Shown: positions 1 to 5,511, numbered from the stretch's first letter. The stretch is DNA of 5,511 nucleotides from Betaproteobacteria bacterium (GCA_021414185.1 JAIOOZ010000051.1:1-5511); one strand, 5' to 3'. A program made the numbers and translations. The notes: a model not told the origin generated them from the letters alone.

Positions 1-406
1 CGACGCTGCGATTAGCGATATCGCCGAAGTAGCATTGGCGACAAAAATCGACGGGCTGATCGTCGGCAATACGACGATAGATCGTCCCGCTGCTTTGCGC
101 AGCCATCACGCGCAGGAAGGCGGCGGCCTGTCGGGCCTGCCCCTGCTGGCCAAGGCCAATGGCTGTCTCGCCGCGATGTACCGTGCCGTCGGCGGGCGCC
201 TGCCTATCATAGGCTGCGGCGGCGTCGCCAGCGGCGAGCACGCGTATGCGAAAATCCGCGCCGGGGCGTCGCTGGTGCAACTGTATTCCGCGCTCGTCTA
301 TCAGGGGCCCGGGCTGATAGTCCGCATCAAGCAGGAACTGGCACTGCGCCTGCGCGCGGACGGGTTCAAGGCAGTTGCCGAAGCTGTTGGCGCCGACAAC
401 CGCTGA
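1..406 (+). CDS. pyrD: Class 2 dihydroorotate dehydrogenase (quinone), C-terminal part, 5' truncated by window edge
   Basis: PyrD oxidises dihydroorotate to orotate in de novo pyrimidine synthesis. Class 2 enzymes are FMN-dependent, membrane-associated and pass electrons to quinone. The reading frame is open from base 2 to the TGA at 404-406, giving 134 visible residues. Family-typical blocks appear in the expected order: GLIVGNTT (the Asn-Thr-Thr motif near FMN and orotate), GGLSGLPL, RLPIIGCGGV (phosphate-binding strand and loop of the TIM barrel) and AGASLVQLYSALVYQGP. The family is usually about 340-360 residues, so roughly 210-220 N-terminal residues, including the catalytic Ser region and the quinone-binding helices, lie outside the window. 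A TTG at 35 could be read as a start, but homology continues upstream of it (DAAISDIAEVAL), so it is internal. The gene looks intact as far as visible. Its role is housekeeping and probably unrelated to the catabolic genes downstream. Confidence 0.95.
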   Translation, partial: DAAISDIAEVALATKIDGLIVGNTTIDRPAALRSHHAQEGGGLSGLPLLAKANGCLAAMYRAVGGRLPIIGCGGVASGEHAYAKIRAGASLVQLYSALVYQGPGLIVRIKQELALRLRADGFKAVAEAVGADNR

Positions 407-422
407 GCATTGCAAGGGCGGC

Positions 423-435
423 GCGAAATTTTCGC
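423..435. repeat. 13-base palindrome in the pyrD-Bug gap
   Basis: The arms GCGAAA (423-428) and TTTCGC (430-435) are perfect inverted complements around a single T. With only one central base it cannot fold as a hairpin, so it is not a terminator. It could be a binding site for a dimeric regulator, since it lies just upstream of a candidate promoter, but a 13-base palindrome may also arise by chance. No other copy was noticed in the window. Confidence 0.25.
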
Positions 436-437
436 AG

Positions 438-464
438 TTGCTTCACCGGCGCAGTGGTTATAAA
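438..464 (+). promoter_or_regulatory. Candidate sigma70-type promoter for the Bug-led cluster
   Basis: A -10-like TATAAA (459-464) lies in an otherwise GC-rich gap. It is preceded by a TG pair at 455-456 and by a -35-like TTGCTT (438-443), but the spacer is only 15 bases, shorter than the usual 17. It would give a 5' leader of about 60 bases before the ATG at 534. The rest of the 407-533 gap shows no ORF, no T-tract terminator for pyrD and no clear Shine-Dalgarno. This is a weak match read by eye. Confidence 0.3.
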
Positions 465-533
465 GTGAGCCTGCTCGCGTCCCGTTCCGCATCTTTTCAC
501 GCATTCCGTCCATCAACGAACCGAAAAAATCCC

Positions 534-1520
534 ATGCTAACGACGCTCTTCCGTTGTGTTCAATTGTCCGTGTTTGCCATTGCAGCCGCGCTGGCCGGTT
601 CTCCGGCGTTCGCGCAGGACTGGCCGTCCAAACCGATCAGCATGGTGATGGGGTTCCCGGCGGGCTCGGGCGTCGACGTCGTCGCGCGCACGCTGCAGGA
701 ATCAATCGAAAAGTCGCTTAACGCGAAGATCATCACCGAATACAAACCTGGTGCCGGCGGCAACATCGCATCGGATTACGTGGCCAAAGCGCGGCCCGAC
801 GGCTACACCATATTGCTGGGGACCGCCGCGACGCACGGCGTCAACGCCGCTTTGTACAAGAGCCTGCCGTTCGACGTCGAGGCGGATTTCACGCCGATAG
901 CGCCGCTGGTCGATGTTTCCAACGTGCTGACGATCAATCCCGAAATCATCGATGTGAAATCGATCAAGGAATTCATCGAAAAGGTCAAAGCCAGCCCCGG
1001 CAAGTATAACTATGCATCGACCGGCAATGGCACCGGCACGCATCTCGCGTTTGCGGAATTCAATGCCAAGGCCGGGCTCAACATGGTGCACGTGCCGTAT
1101 AAAGGCGGTCCCGAAGCGATCCAGGGGCTCATCAAAGGCGACGTGTGCTGCATTTTCAACCAGGTGCAGACCATCATTCCGCACTGGAAAGCGAACCGCG
1201 TACGATTGCTTGGCGTTTCGACCAAAAACCGCGTGAGCGCAGTGTCTGAAATACCGGCTATCGCCGAAGCCGGTTTGCCGGGTTTCGAAAGCTACACGTG
1301 GTTCGGCTTGTTCGGCCCCAAGGGCCTGGATCCACAAATCGCCAGCGCGATCAACGGTGCCGTGCGCAAAGCGCTTGAGACGCCCGCAATTCGGCAAAAA
1401 TTGATCGAGCTGGGCAATACGCCACGCGTCGAGTCGGTCGAGCAGTTCAGGGCGACGGTGAAAAGCGATCGCGCGAAATGGGCGGCCGTAGTCAAAGCGA
1501 CGGGTGCTACGATCGACTGA
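534..1520 (+). CDS. Bug/TctC-family tripartite tricarboxylate transporter substrate-binding protein
   Basis: This is a periplasmic Venus-flytrap protein of the Bug (TctC-like) family, which binds small, usually carboxylated, ligands for TctABC transporters or for signalling. The ATG at 534 is chosen because it gives a classic Sec signal peptide: a short N-region with Arg7, a hydrophobic core at about 11-21, and a cleavage site after SPAFA (Ala27), leaving mature QDWPSKPI. The frame is also open upstream to a TTG at 375, but that would overlap pyrD and bury the signal peptide. The protein has 328 residues, normal for the family. Hallmarks are PSKPI (31-35), FPAGSGVDVVAR (41-52), YKPGAGGNIASDYVAKA (70-86), RPDGYTILLGT (87-97), VPYKGGPEAIQGL (187-199) and FGLFGPKGL (257-265). 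An adjacent Cys pair (205-206) is unusual for a periplasmic protein. The upstream Shine-Dalgarno is poor (only an A-rich stretch). It leads the cluster. No TctA/TctB is in the window, so it may be an orphan receptor. The ligand cannot be read from sequence. Confidence 0.93.
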   Translation: MLTTLFRCVQLSVFAIAAALAGSPAFAQDWPSKPISMVMGFPAGSGVDVVARTLQESIEKSLNAKIITEYKPGAGGNIASDYVAKARPDGYTILLGTAATHGVNAALYKSLPFDVEADFTPIAPLVDVSNVLTINPEIIDVKSIKEFIEKVKASPGKYNYASTGNGTGTHLAFAEFNAKAGLNMVHVPYKGGPEAIQGLIKGDVCCIFNQVQTIIPHWKANRVRLLGVSTKNRVSAVSEIPAIAEAGLPGFESYTWFGLFGPKGLDPQIASAINGAVRKALETPAIRQKLIELGNTPRVESVEQFRATVKSDRAKWAAVVKATGATID

Positions 1521-1530
1521 TCGTCGTCGC

Positions 1531-1558
1531 GGCGCCCTGGGTATGCGAGCAGGGCGTC
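1531..1558 (+). terminator. GC-rich hairpin after the Bug gene, possible weak terminator or mRNA 3' end stabiliser
   Basis: GGCGCCCTG (1531-1539) pairs with CAGGGCGTC (1550-1558) as a 9-bp stem with one G-T wobble and a 10-base loop, starting 11 bases after the Bug stop codon. No T-run follows, so it is not a standard intrinsic terminator. It may partially uncouple the highly expressed binding protein from the enzyme genes or protect the 3' end of its mRNA. The remaining gap to 1638 holds a second, bulged GC-rich inverted repeat (1576-1601) and a lone -10-like TACAAT (1599-1604) with no recognisable -35. Confidence 0.35.
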
Positions 1559-1638
1559 ATCTCAAGCAGGGGGAGGTACGAGGGGCGCAGCCTCCTTGTA
1601 CAATAACAACAGCTCGGTAATTCACAAGCGGGAACAGG

Positions 1639-2436
1639 ATGACGATCGAAACCTACGAGGTTTACGCAATCAAATATGCGACGCGCAATGCGAAGCGCAG
1701 CGACCATTTCGTCGGCGGCGATCCGCACGACGCGCCGATGCCGATGGACTACTTCGTGTGGGTGGTGCGCAACGCCGCGCGCACCTTCGTCATCGACACC
1801 GGTTTCACGCGCGAGGTAGGCGAGGCGCGCAAGCGCACGTTTCTGCGCTCGCCAGCCGAGGGGCTTGCCATGCTCGGCGTCGATGCGAAGGAAGTGAAGG
1901 ACGTGATCATCACGCACATGCATTACGATCACGTCGGCACTTTTCACGATTTCCCGAAGGCGCAGTTTCATCTGCAGGACGAAGAGATGGCGTTTGCAAC
2001 GGGCCGCCAGATGCGCCACACGCGTTTTCGCCACAGCATCGAAGTCGAGAATGTCGTCGGCATGGTGCGGCTGGTGTTCGGCGACCGCGTAACGTTCTAC
2101 CGCGGCGATGCCGAGCTGGCGCCGGGCGTGAGCTTGCACCATATCGGCGGGCATACGCCGGGCCTGCAGTGCGTCAGGGTGATGACGAAGCGCGGCTGGG
2201 TGGTTCTGGCGTCGGATGCGACGCATTATTACGAGCACATCGAAGGCGACCGCTGTTTCGTGACCGTTTACAACGTGGGCGATACGCTCGAAGGCTATAG
2301 TATATTGCGGCGCCTCGCGGCTTCGCCCAAACACATCATCCCCGGCCACGATCCGCTGGTCATGCAGCGCTACCCTGCGGTATCCAAAGCGCTCGATGGT
2401 ATTGCGGTGAGCCTCGACGTCGAACCCAAAGAGTAA
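1639..2436 (+). CDS. Metallo-beta-lactamase-fold hydrolase, N-acyl-homoserine-lactonase-like
   Basis: This is a predicted cytoplasmic dinuclear-metal hydrolase of the MBL superfamily (265 residues, no signal peptide), in the group commonly annotated as N-acyl homoserine lactonase family. All metal ligands are visible: HMHYDH (His93, His95, Asp97, His98), His172 in GGHTPG, bridging Asp193 in ASDATHYY, and His237 in IPGHDP. A conserved FVIDTGF strand (50-56) precedes them. In the AiiA lactonase the active-site Tyr lies three residues after the bridging Asp; here that place is His196, followed by Tyr197-Tyr198, so a true quorum-quenching role is doubtful. The length fits the family. The start ATG has a GGGA (1630-1633) at 5-base spacing and an ACAGG just upstream. 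Its place between a Bug receptor gene and two MmgE/PrpD genes suggests hydrolysis of a lactone, ester or similar bond in a catabolic pathway; this is inferred. The fold and metal site are secure, the substrate is not. Confidence 0.9.
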   Translation: MTIETYEVYAIKYATRNAKRSDHFVGGDPHDAPMPMDYFVWVVRNAARTFVIDTGFTREVGEARKRTFLRSPAEGLAMLGVDAKEVKDVIITHMHYDHVGTFHDFPKAQFHLQDEEMAFATGRQMRHTRFRHSIEVENVVGMVRLVFGDRVTFYRGDAELAPGVSLHHIGGHTPGLQCVRVMTKRGWVVLASDATHYYEHIEGDRCFVTVYNVGDTLEGYSILRRLAASPKHIIPGHDPLVMQRYPAVSKALDGIAVSLDVEPKE

Positions 2437-2498
2437 AATCGGCGGTCAGCAGGCGCAGCCGCAATGGCTGCCACTGCGCGCACGACAATTCAACTGAT

Positions 2499-2504
2499 AA
2501 GGAA
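2499..2504 (+). promoter_or_regulatory. Shine-Dalgarno of the first MmgE/PrpD gene
   Basis: AAGGAA lies 9 bases before the ATG at 2514 and fixes that start. It is the clearest ribosome-binding site in the cluster. The rest of the 2437-2513 gap contains a 6-bp hairpin (GCAGCC 2455-2460 with GGCTGC 2466-2471) without a T-run, so no transcription stop is expected here. Confidence 0.6.
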
Positions 2505-2513
2505 TACCGCAAC

Positions 2514-3917
2514 ATGAGTAGCAATGCACCGCCATTACTTGCGAACGCAACGCGCGATCTCGCCGCGTTCGCCGCCAAGATCAAGTTCGAAGACATACCG
2601 AAGGAAGCAGTGGAGCGCATCAAATACTGCGCGCTCGACAGCATAGGCTGCTGCCTGTTCGGCGTGACCCTGCCGTGGACCAAACACGTGCAGGCGATGG
2701 TGCAGGAGGAGGGCGCGAAAGCCGCGGCGTCGATATTCGGCGGCGGCGGTAAAACGACAGTGGCGCACGCCGTGCTGGTCAACGGCACTGCTGGGCATGC
2801 TTTCGAGCTCGACGATATGCACAAGGAGTCCATCGTGCACCCGGGCTCGCTCGCGACGCCGGTGGCGCTCGCTTTCGCCGAAGCGGCCGGCGGCGCGCCG
2901 GGACGCGATGTGATCACCGGTATGGTCGCCGGTTACGAAGTCGGCACGCGCGTCGGCAACGCTGCGACCATGAGCCTGTTCCTGTGCGGCTTCCATCCGC
3001 AGGGCACGTCCGGTGCGTTCGTCGCTGCGGGCACCGCGGGGCGTATGCTGAACCTTGATGCGGGCCAGATGCAGCACACCCTCGGGATCGTCGGCTCGCA
3101 GGCCGGCGGACTGATGGCGGCGCAGGAAGGCGCCATGGTCAAGCGTTTTCACTGCGGGCGCGCGGCGCAAAGCGGTGTTTACTCGGCGCTGCTCGCGCGG
3201 CGCGGTTTTACCGGCATCACCGACGTGCTGGAGGCCCCGTACGGCGGATACCTGAGCTCGTACTCGGACAAGCCCAACCCAGGTCGGCTGACGGATGGGC
3301 TTGGCACCACCTGGGAGACGCTTAACGTCGGTTACAAGCCGCACGCGAGCGTTACCAGCATACATACTACGCTCGACGCGCTGGCCGATCTGATGCGAGA
3401 GAACAAGTTGAAACCCGACGACATCGCCACGGTCGATGCCGGGGTGAGCCACATGACCTATGTGCATTGCGCGTGGGAATACAAGGCGCAGGGCGTGACC
3501 GCGGCGCAGATGAATCTTTTCTACGGTCTGGCGGTGATCGCGTACGACGGCGTGGCATTCGTCGACCAGTATCGCGAAGACCGCTTGCACGATCCGAAGA
3601 TTTTCGACTTCATCAAGCGCATTACCGCGCGCGTCGATCCGGAAATCGAAGGCATGGGCGCTGCTTTCCGGCACGCCGCACGCCTTTCCATCACGACGCG
3701 TGACGGCCGCACCTTCAAGCGCGAGATCCTGAATCGCCGCGGCAGCCCCGAAAACCCGCTCAAACCCGAGGACATCGAATACAAGTTCCGCCATGTCGTC
3801 AAATCCTGCCTGACGCCGGCGAACATCGACAAGGTCATGCAACTCGTGGGCAAGCTCGACAAGCTCGACAGCACCAGCGAACTTATCTCTATCCTCGCCG
3901 CGCCGACGGCCACCTGA
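2514..3917 (+). CDS. MmgE/PrpD family protein, first of two paralogs
   Basis: The family includes 2-methylcitrate dehydratase (PrpD), cis-aconitate decarboxylase and iminodisuccinate epimerase: cytoplasmic, cofactor-free homodimers acting on di- and tricarboxylates. The 467 residues are a full-length member with family blocks in order: LDSIGCCLFG (41-50), NGTAGHAFELDD (90-101), HPGS (109-112), AGYEVGTRVG (139-148), GFHPQGTSGAF (159-169), GSQAGGLMAAQEGAMVKRFHCGRAAQSG (194-221, split by eye into two motifs), GFTG (231-234), GYKPHAS (273-279) and FYGLAVIAYDG (336-346). By alignment in my head to human ACOD1, whose key residues are Asp93, Thr97, His103, His159, Lys207 and Tyr318, the counterparts appear to be Glu98, Met102 (or shifted), His109, His161, Lys210 and Tyr337. 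Most polar active-site positions are therefore kept, but not the exact decarboxylase set. A 9-base tandem duplication (3852-3869) encodes KLDKLD near the C-terminus. No signal peptide is seen. The reaction is probably dehydration, decarboxylation or epimerisation of a carboxylate; the substrate is unknown. Confidence 0.92.
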   Translation: MSSNAPPLLANATRDLAAFAAKIKFEDIPKEAVERIKYCALDSIGCCLFGVTLPWTKHVQAMVQEEGAKAAASIFGGGGKTTVAHAVLVNGTAGHAFELDDMHKESIVHPGSLATPVALAFAEAAGGAPGRDVITGMVAGYEVGTRVGNAATMSLFLCGFHPQGTSGAFVAAGTAGRMLNLDAGQMQHTLGIVGSQAGGLMAAQEGAMVKRFHCGRAAQSGVYSALLARRGFTGITDVLEAPYGGYLSSYSDKPNPGRLTDGLGTTWETLNVGYKPHASVTSIHTTLDALADLMRENKLKPDDIATVDAGVSHMTYVHCAWEYKAQGVTAAQMNLFYGLAVIAYDGVAFVDQYREDRLHDPKIFDFIKRITARVDPEIEGMGAAFRHAARLSITTRDGRTFKREILNRRGSPENPLKPEDIEYKFRHVVKSCLTPANIDKVMQLVGKLDKLDSTSELISILAAPTAT

Positions 3918-3951
3918 ACCATTCTCAATTCAACCTGACTTCTGGACGACC

Positions 3952-5319
3952 ATGGCAACCACGATAGCAACGCAACTCGCACAGCATTTTCATAAATTCG
4001 ATTACCGGCAGCTTCCCGATGCTTCGCGCAATTCGGTAAAGCGCCTGCTGCTGGATTACCTGGGGGTGGCGATTGCCGGCAGCCAGACCGAAAGCGGTCA
4101 CGCGGCGCGCATGTTCGCCCAGTGCTCGGGCACCAAAGCAGAATCGACGCTGATCGGTGACACAGTGCGCGTGCCCGCTGCGAACGCCGCATTCGCAAAT
4201 GCAATATCCTCGCACAGCATAGAGCTCGACGACATCGACGTCATCGCACTGTTTCATTTCAGCCCGCCAGTATTTTCCGCAGCGCTCGCTGCGGCTGAGC
4301 AGCACAGCGCCAGCGGCAAGCAATTGCTGGTTGCGCTGGCTGCCGGCTGCGAAATGATGGAGCGCGTGAGCAGGGCTGCCAATAACTCTCTGCGCAACCG
4401 CGCGTTTCATACGACGCCGACCTGCGGGGTTTTCGGCGCGACGGTGGCGGCGGCCAAATTGTTCCGTCTGACGCCCGCCAAGCTGACTTCGGCGTTTGGC
4501 CTCGCCGGCGCGCAGGCGTCGGGCCTGATGGAGATGTACGGGCCGTCGATGCAGAAACGCTTCAACCCGGGACCGGCCGCGCGCAACGGCGTCACCGCCG
4601 CGGGCATGGCGCATTTCGGCTTTACCGGCGCCGACACCATATTCGAAGGCGAGCGCGGCTTCCTGCGCGCTTTCACCGACAAGTCGGACGCTTCGCAACT
4701 GACCGCCGGTCTCGATCAGCCGTACCAGCTCGACATCGAGTTCAAGCCTTATTCGTGCGCGCGCCCGATCCACAACGCGATCGACTGCGCGCTCGAGATA
4801 CGCAAGCAGCACCAGCCCAAGCTCGACGAGATCAAGCACATCAGTATGGCGCGCCATCCCGATTGGGCGCTTTATCACCAGAACAAAACGCCGCAGACTT
4901 ATCACGAGGCCCAGGTCAGCCTGCCGTATTCGGTGGCTGTCGCGCTGAAAGAAGGCGCCGCGCTGTTGAAGCAGTACACCGACCGCAAATTGAAAGACCC
5001 GGTTTTGCGCCGGATTTCGGACCTCGTAGACATCACGGTTGATTCGTCACTGCCGCGCGGCGTGTCGTGCAAGATGGTGATGACCATGAACGACGGCCGG
5101 CAATTCGTGTCGCAGGTCGATTATCCGAAAGGCTCGATCCAGAACTCGATGTCGGATGCGGAACTGCGTTTCAAGTTCGACACCCTCGCCACCCCGGTGA
5201 TCGGCGAAGCGCACGCTGCCCAGCTCGCCGACCTTGTTGCCGGTATAGAGCAGGTGAGCGATATCGGAAAATTGATGCGCCTGACCGCCAAGCCCAAACG
5301 TGCAGGCAAGAAGAAATAA
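3952..5319 (+). CDS. MmgE/PrpD family protein, second divergent paralog
   Basis: This 455-residue MmgE/PrpD protein starts 34 bases after the previous gene, so the two are very likely co-transcribed. The Shine-Dalgarno is weak (GGA at 3944-3946). Blocks in order: LLLDYLGVAIAGS (32-44), NAISSHSIELDD (83-94), AFHTTPTCGVFGAT (151-164), GLAGAQASGLME (183-194), KRFNPGPAARNG (202-213), GFTG (223-226), EFKPYSCARPIHNAID (263-278) and LPYSVAVALKEG (324-335). Candidate active-site equivalents of ACOD1 His103, His159, Lys207 and Tyr318 are His102, His153, Lys202 and Tyr326, so the protein looks catalytically competent. It differs from its neighbour at the HPG motif (here HFS, 102-104) and at the lysine loop (FNPGPAA instead of FHCGRAA), so it probably handles a different substrate, isomer or step. 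The C-terminus ends in a basic tail (KPKRAGKKK, 447-455), not typical of the family. Family assignment is secure; the specific reaction is not. Confidence 0.91.
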   Translation: MATTIATQLAQHFHKFDYRQLPDASRNSVKRLLLDYLGVAIAGSQTESGHAARMFAQCSGTKAESTLIGDTVRVPAANAAFANAISSHSIELDDIDVIALFHFSPPVFSAALAAAEQHSASGKQLLVALAAGCEMMERVSRAANNSLRNRAFHTTPTCGVFGATVAAAKLFRLTPAKLTSAFGLAGAQASGLMEMYGPSMQKRFNPGPAARNGVTAAGMAHFGFTGADTIFEGERGFLRAFTDKSDASQLTAGLDQPYQLDIEFKPYSCARPIHNAIDCALEIRKQHQPKLDEIKHISMARHPDWALYHQNKTPQTYHEAQVSLPYSVAVALKEGAALLKQYTDRKLKDPVLRRISDLVDITVDSSLPRGVSCKMVMTMNDGRQFVSQVDYPKGSIQNSMSDAELRFKFDTLATPVIGEAHAAQLADLVAGIEQVSDIGKLMRLTAKPKRAGKKK

Positions 5320-5357
5320 AGCGCCTCCGGCGGGTGGTTTCGGCAGGTCAGGGTCTC

Positions 5358-5366
5358 TGCTATAAT
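5358..5366 (+). promoter_or_regulatory. Extended -10 promoter of the tRNA-Arg gene
   Basis: TGC directly followed by a perfect TATAAT (5361-5366) forms an extended -10 element. The best -35 place at 17-base spacing is TTTCGG (5338-5343), a poor match, which the TG extension could offset. Initiation would fall near 5373, only about 5 bases before the tRNA. The GC-rich stretch just after the -10 (5367-5371) resembles the discriminator of stringently controlled stable-RNA promoters; that regulation is inferred. The promoter makes the tRNA independent of the upstream operon. Confidence 0.65.
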
Positions 5367-5377
5367 CCGCCTCCTTC

Positions 5378-5454
5378 GCGCCCGTAGCTCATCTGGATAG
5401 AGTACTTGGCTACGAACCAAGGGGTAGCAAGTTCGAATCTTGCCGGGCGCGCCA
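5378..5454 (+). tRNA. tRNA-Arg (anticodon ACG), with encoded CCA
   Basis: A full cloverleaf folds by eye: acceptor stem GCGCCCG (5378-5384) with CGGGCGC (5444-5450), D stem GCTC/GAGT (5387-5390 with 5400-5403, one G-T), anticodon stem CTTGG/CCAAG (5405-5409 with 5417-5421), loop CTACGAA with anticodon ACG at 5412-5414, and T stem GCAAG/CTTGC (5427-5431 with 5439-5443) around TTCGAAT. Discriminator G5451 is followed by a genome-encoded CCA (5452-5454). In bacteria A34 of this tRNA is deaminated to inosine by TadA, so it reads CGU, CGC and CGA codons. Nothing looks degenerate. Confidence 0.97.
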
Positions 5455-5459
5455 AATTT

Positions 5460-5499
5460 CAAAGGACTTGAGTCTATCGATTCAAGTCCTTTGTGTTTT
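5460..5499 (+). terminator. Strong intrinsic terminator of the tRNA-Arg gene
   Basis: Arms at 5460-5474 and 5479-5493 form a 15-bp stem: a perfect 12 bp (core AAGGACTTGA with TCAAGTCCTT) plus an inner G-T wobble and two more pairs, closed by a TATC tetraloop. A T-rich tail (TGTTTT, 5494-5499) follows. It begins only 5 bases after the encoded CCA, so it ends the tRNA transcript as a single-gene unit. After it, 12 bases remain to the window end with nothing recognisable. Confidence 0.88.
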
Positions 5500-5511
5500 C
5501 AGCAGTGCAAT

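Noticed and set aside
375..533. N-terminal extension of the Bug protein from TTG 375
   Set aside because: It would overlap pyrD and place 53 residues before an ideal Sec signal peptide starting at ATG 534.
1596..2300. 234-codon plus-strand frame overlapping the metallo-hydrolase gene
   Set aside because: Out-of-frame Arg-rich shadow of the real gene; no motif.
2267..2306. AT-rich TATAGTATAT with upstream TTTACA inside the metallo-hydrolase gene, as an internal promoter for the MmgE/PrpD genes
   Set aside because: The spacer between the hexamers is about 23 bases, too long for a sigma70 promoter, and the stretch is explained as coding.
1507..2349. 280-codon minus-strand open frame opposite the metallo-hydrolase gene
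   Set aside because: The plus strand carries a complete metal-ligand set; the minus translation is His/Arg-rich without family features.
2535..3842. Long 435-codon open frame on the minus strand opposite the first MmgE/PrpD gene
   Set aside because: It lies wholly inside a well-supported gene; its translation is rich in Arg, His and Ala with no recognisable family motif, as expected for the antisense of GC-rich codons.
3925..4905. 326-codon minus-strand open frame opposite the second MmgE/PrpD gene
   Set aside because: Same reason: Arg/Ala-rich antisense translation, no motif, and the opposing gene is secure.
5321..5340. Possible terminator after the second MmgE/PrpD gene
   Set aside because: Only a 4-bp CGCC/GGCG stem with a 3-base loop and a three-T run set off by GGTGG; too weak. 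Operon read-through into the tRNA is possible.
5378..5511. tRNA 3' end as an integration (att) site
   Set aside because: No integrase and no repeat of the tRNA 3' end is visible; only 57 bases lie beyond the tRNA and they are filled by its terminator.

Overview
The window looks like a chromosomal segment of a GC-rich Gram-negative bacterium, most likely a betaproteobacterium of the Burkholderiales type. This rests on three things: a Bug/TctC-family periplasmic binding protein (a family hugely expanded in Burkholderiales), a class 2 (quinone-linked) dihydroorotate dehydrogenase end, and a small catabolic cluster of a kind typical of that group. The assignment is an inference from gene content and base composition, not from a database match.

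Layout, all on the + strand: (1) positions 1-406 hold the C-terminal part of pyrD, a housekeeping pyrimidine gene cut by the window edge. (2) A 127-base gap (407-533) holds a weak candidate promoter and a short palindrome. (3) Positions 534-1520 encode a secreted Bug-family solute-binding protein. (4) A 118-base gap with a GC-rich hairpin leads to a metallo-beta-lactamase-fold hydrolase of the N-acyl-homoserine-lactonase-like group (1639-2436). (5) Two tandem, clearly divergent MmgE/PrpD-family enzymes follow (2514-3917 and 3952-5319), separated by only 34 bases. (6) The right end holds a tRNA-Arg(ACG) with its own extended -10 promoter and a strong intrinsic terminator.

The four middle genes are co-directional with gaps of 118, 77 and 34 bases, so they plausibly form one operon. 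A reasonable model, by inference only, is that the Bug protein captures a small carboxylate in the periplasm, the metallo-hydrolase opens a lactone or cleaves an ester or similar bond, and the two MmgE/PrpD enzymes dehydrate, decarboxylate or epimerise the resulting hydroxy- or polycarboxylate. No permease (TctA/TctB) and no dedicated transcription regulator is visible, and the substrate is unknown. No mobile element, CRISPR array or phage gene is seen. The most distinctive points are the pairing of two non-identical MmgE/PrpD paralogs with a lactonase-like hydrolase, and a His in that hydrolase where the AiiA lactonase has its catalytic Tyr.
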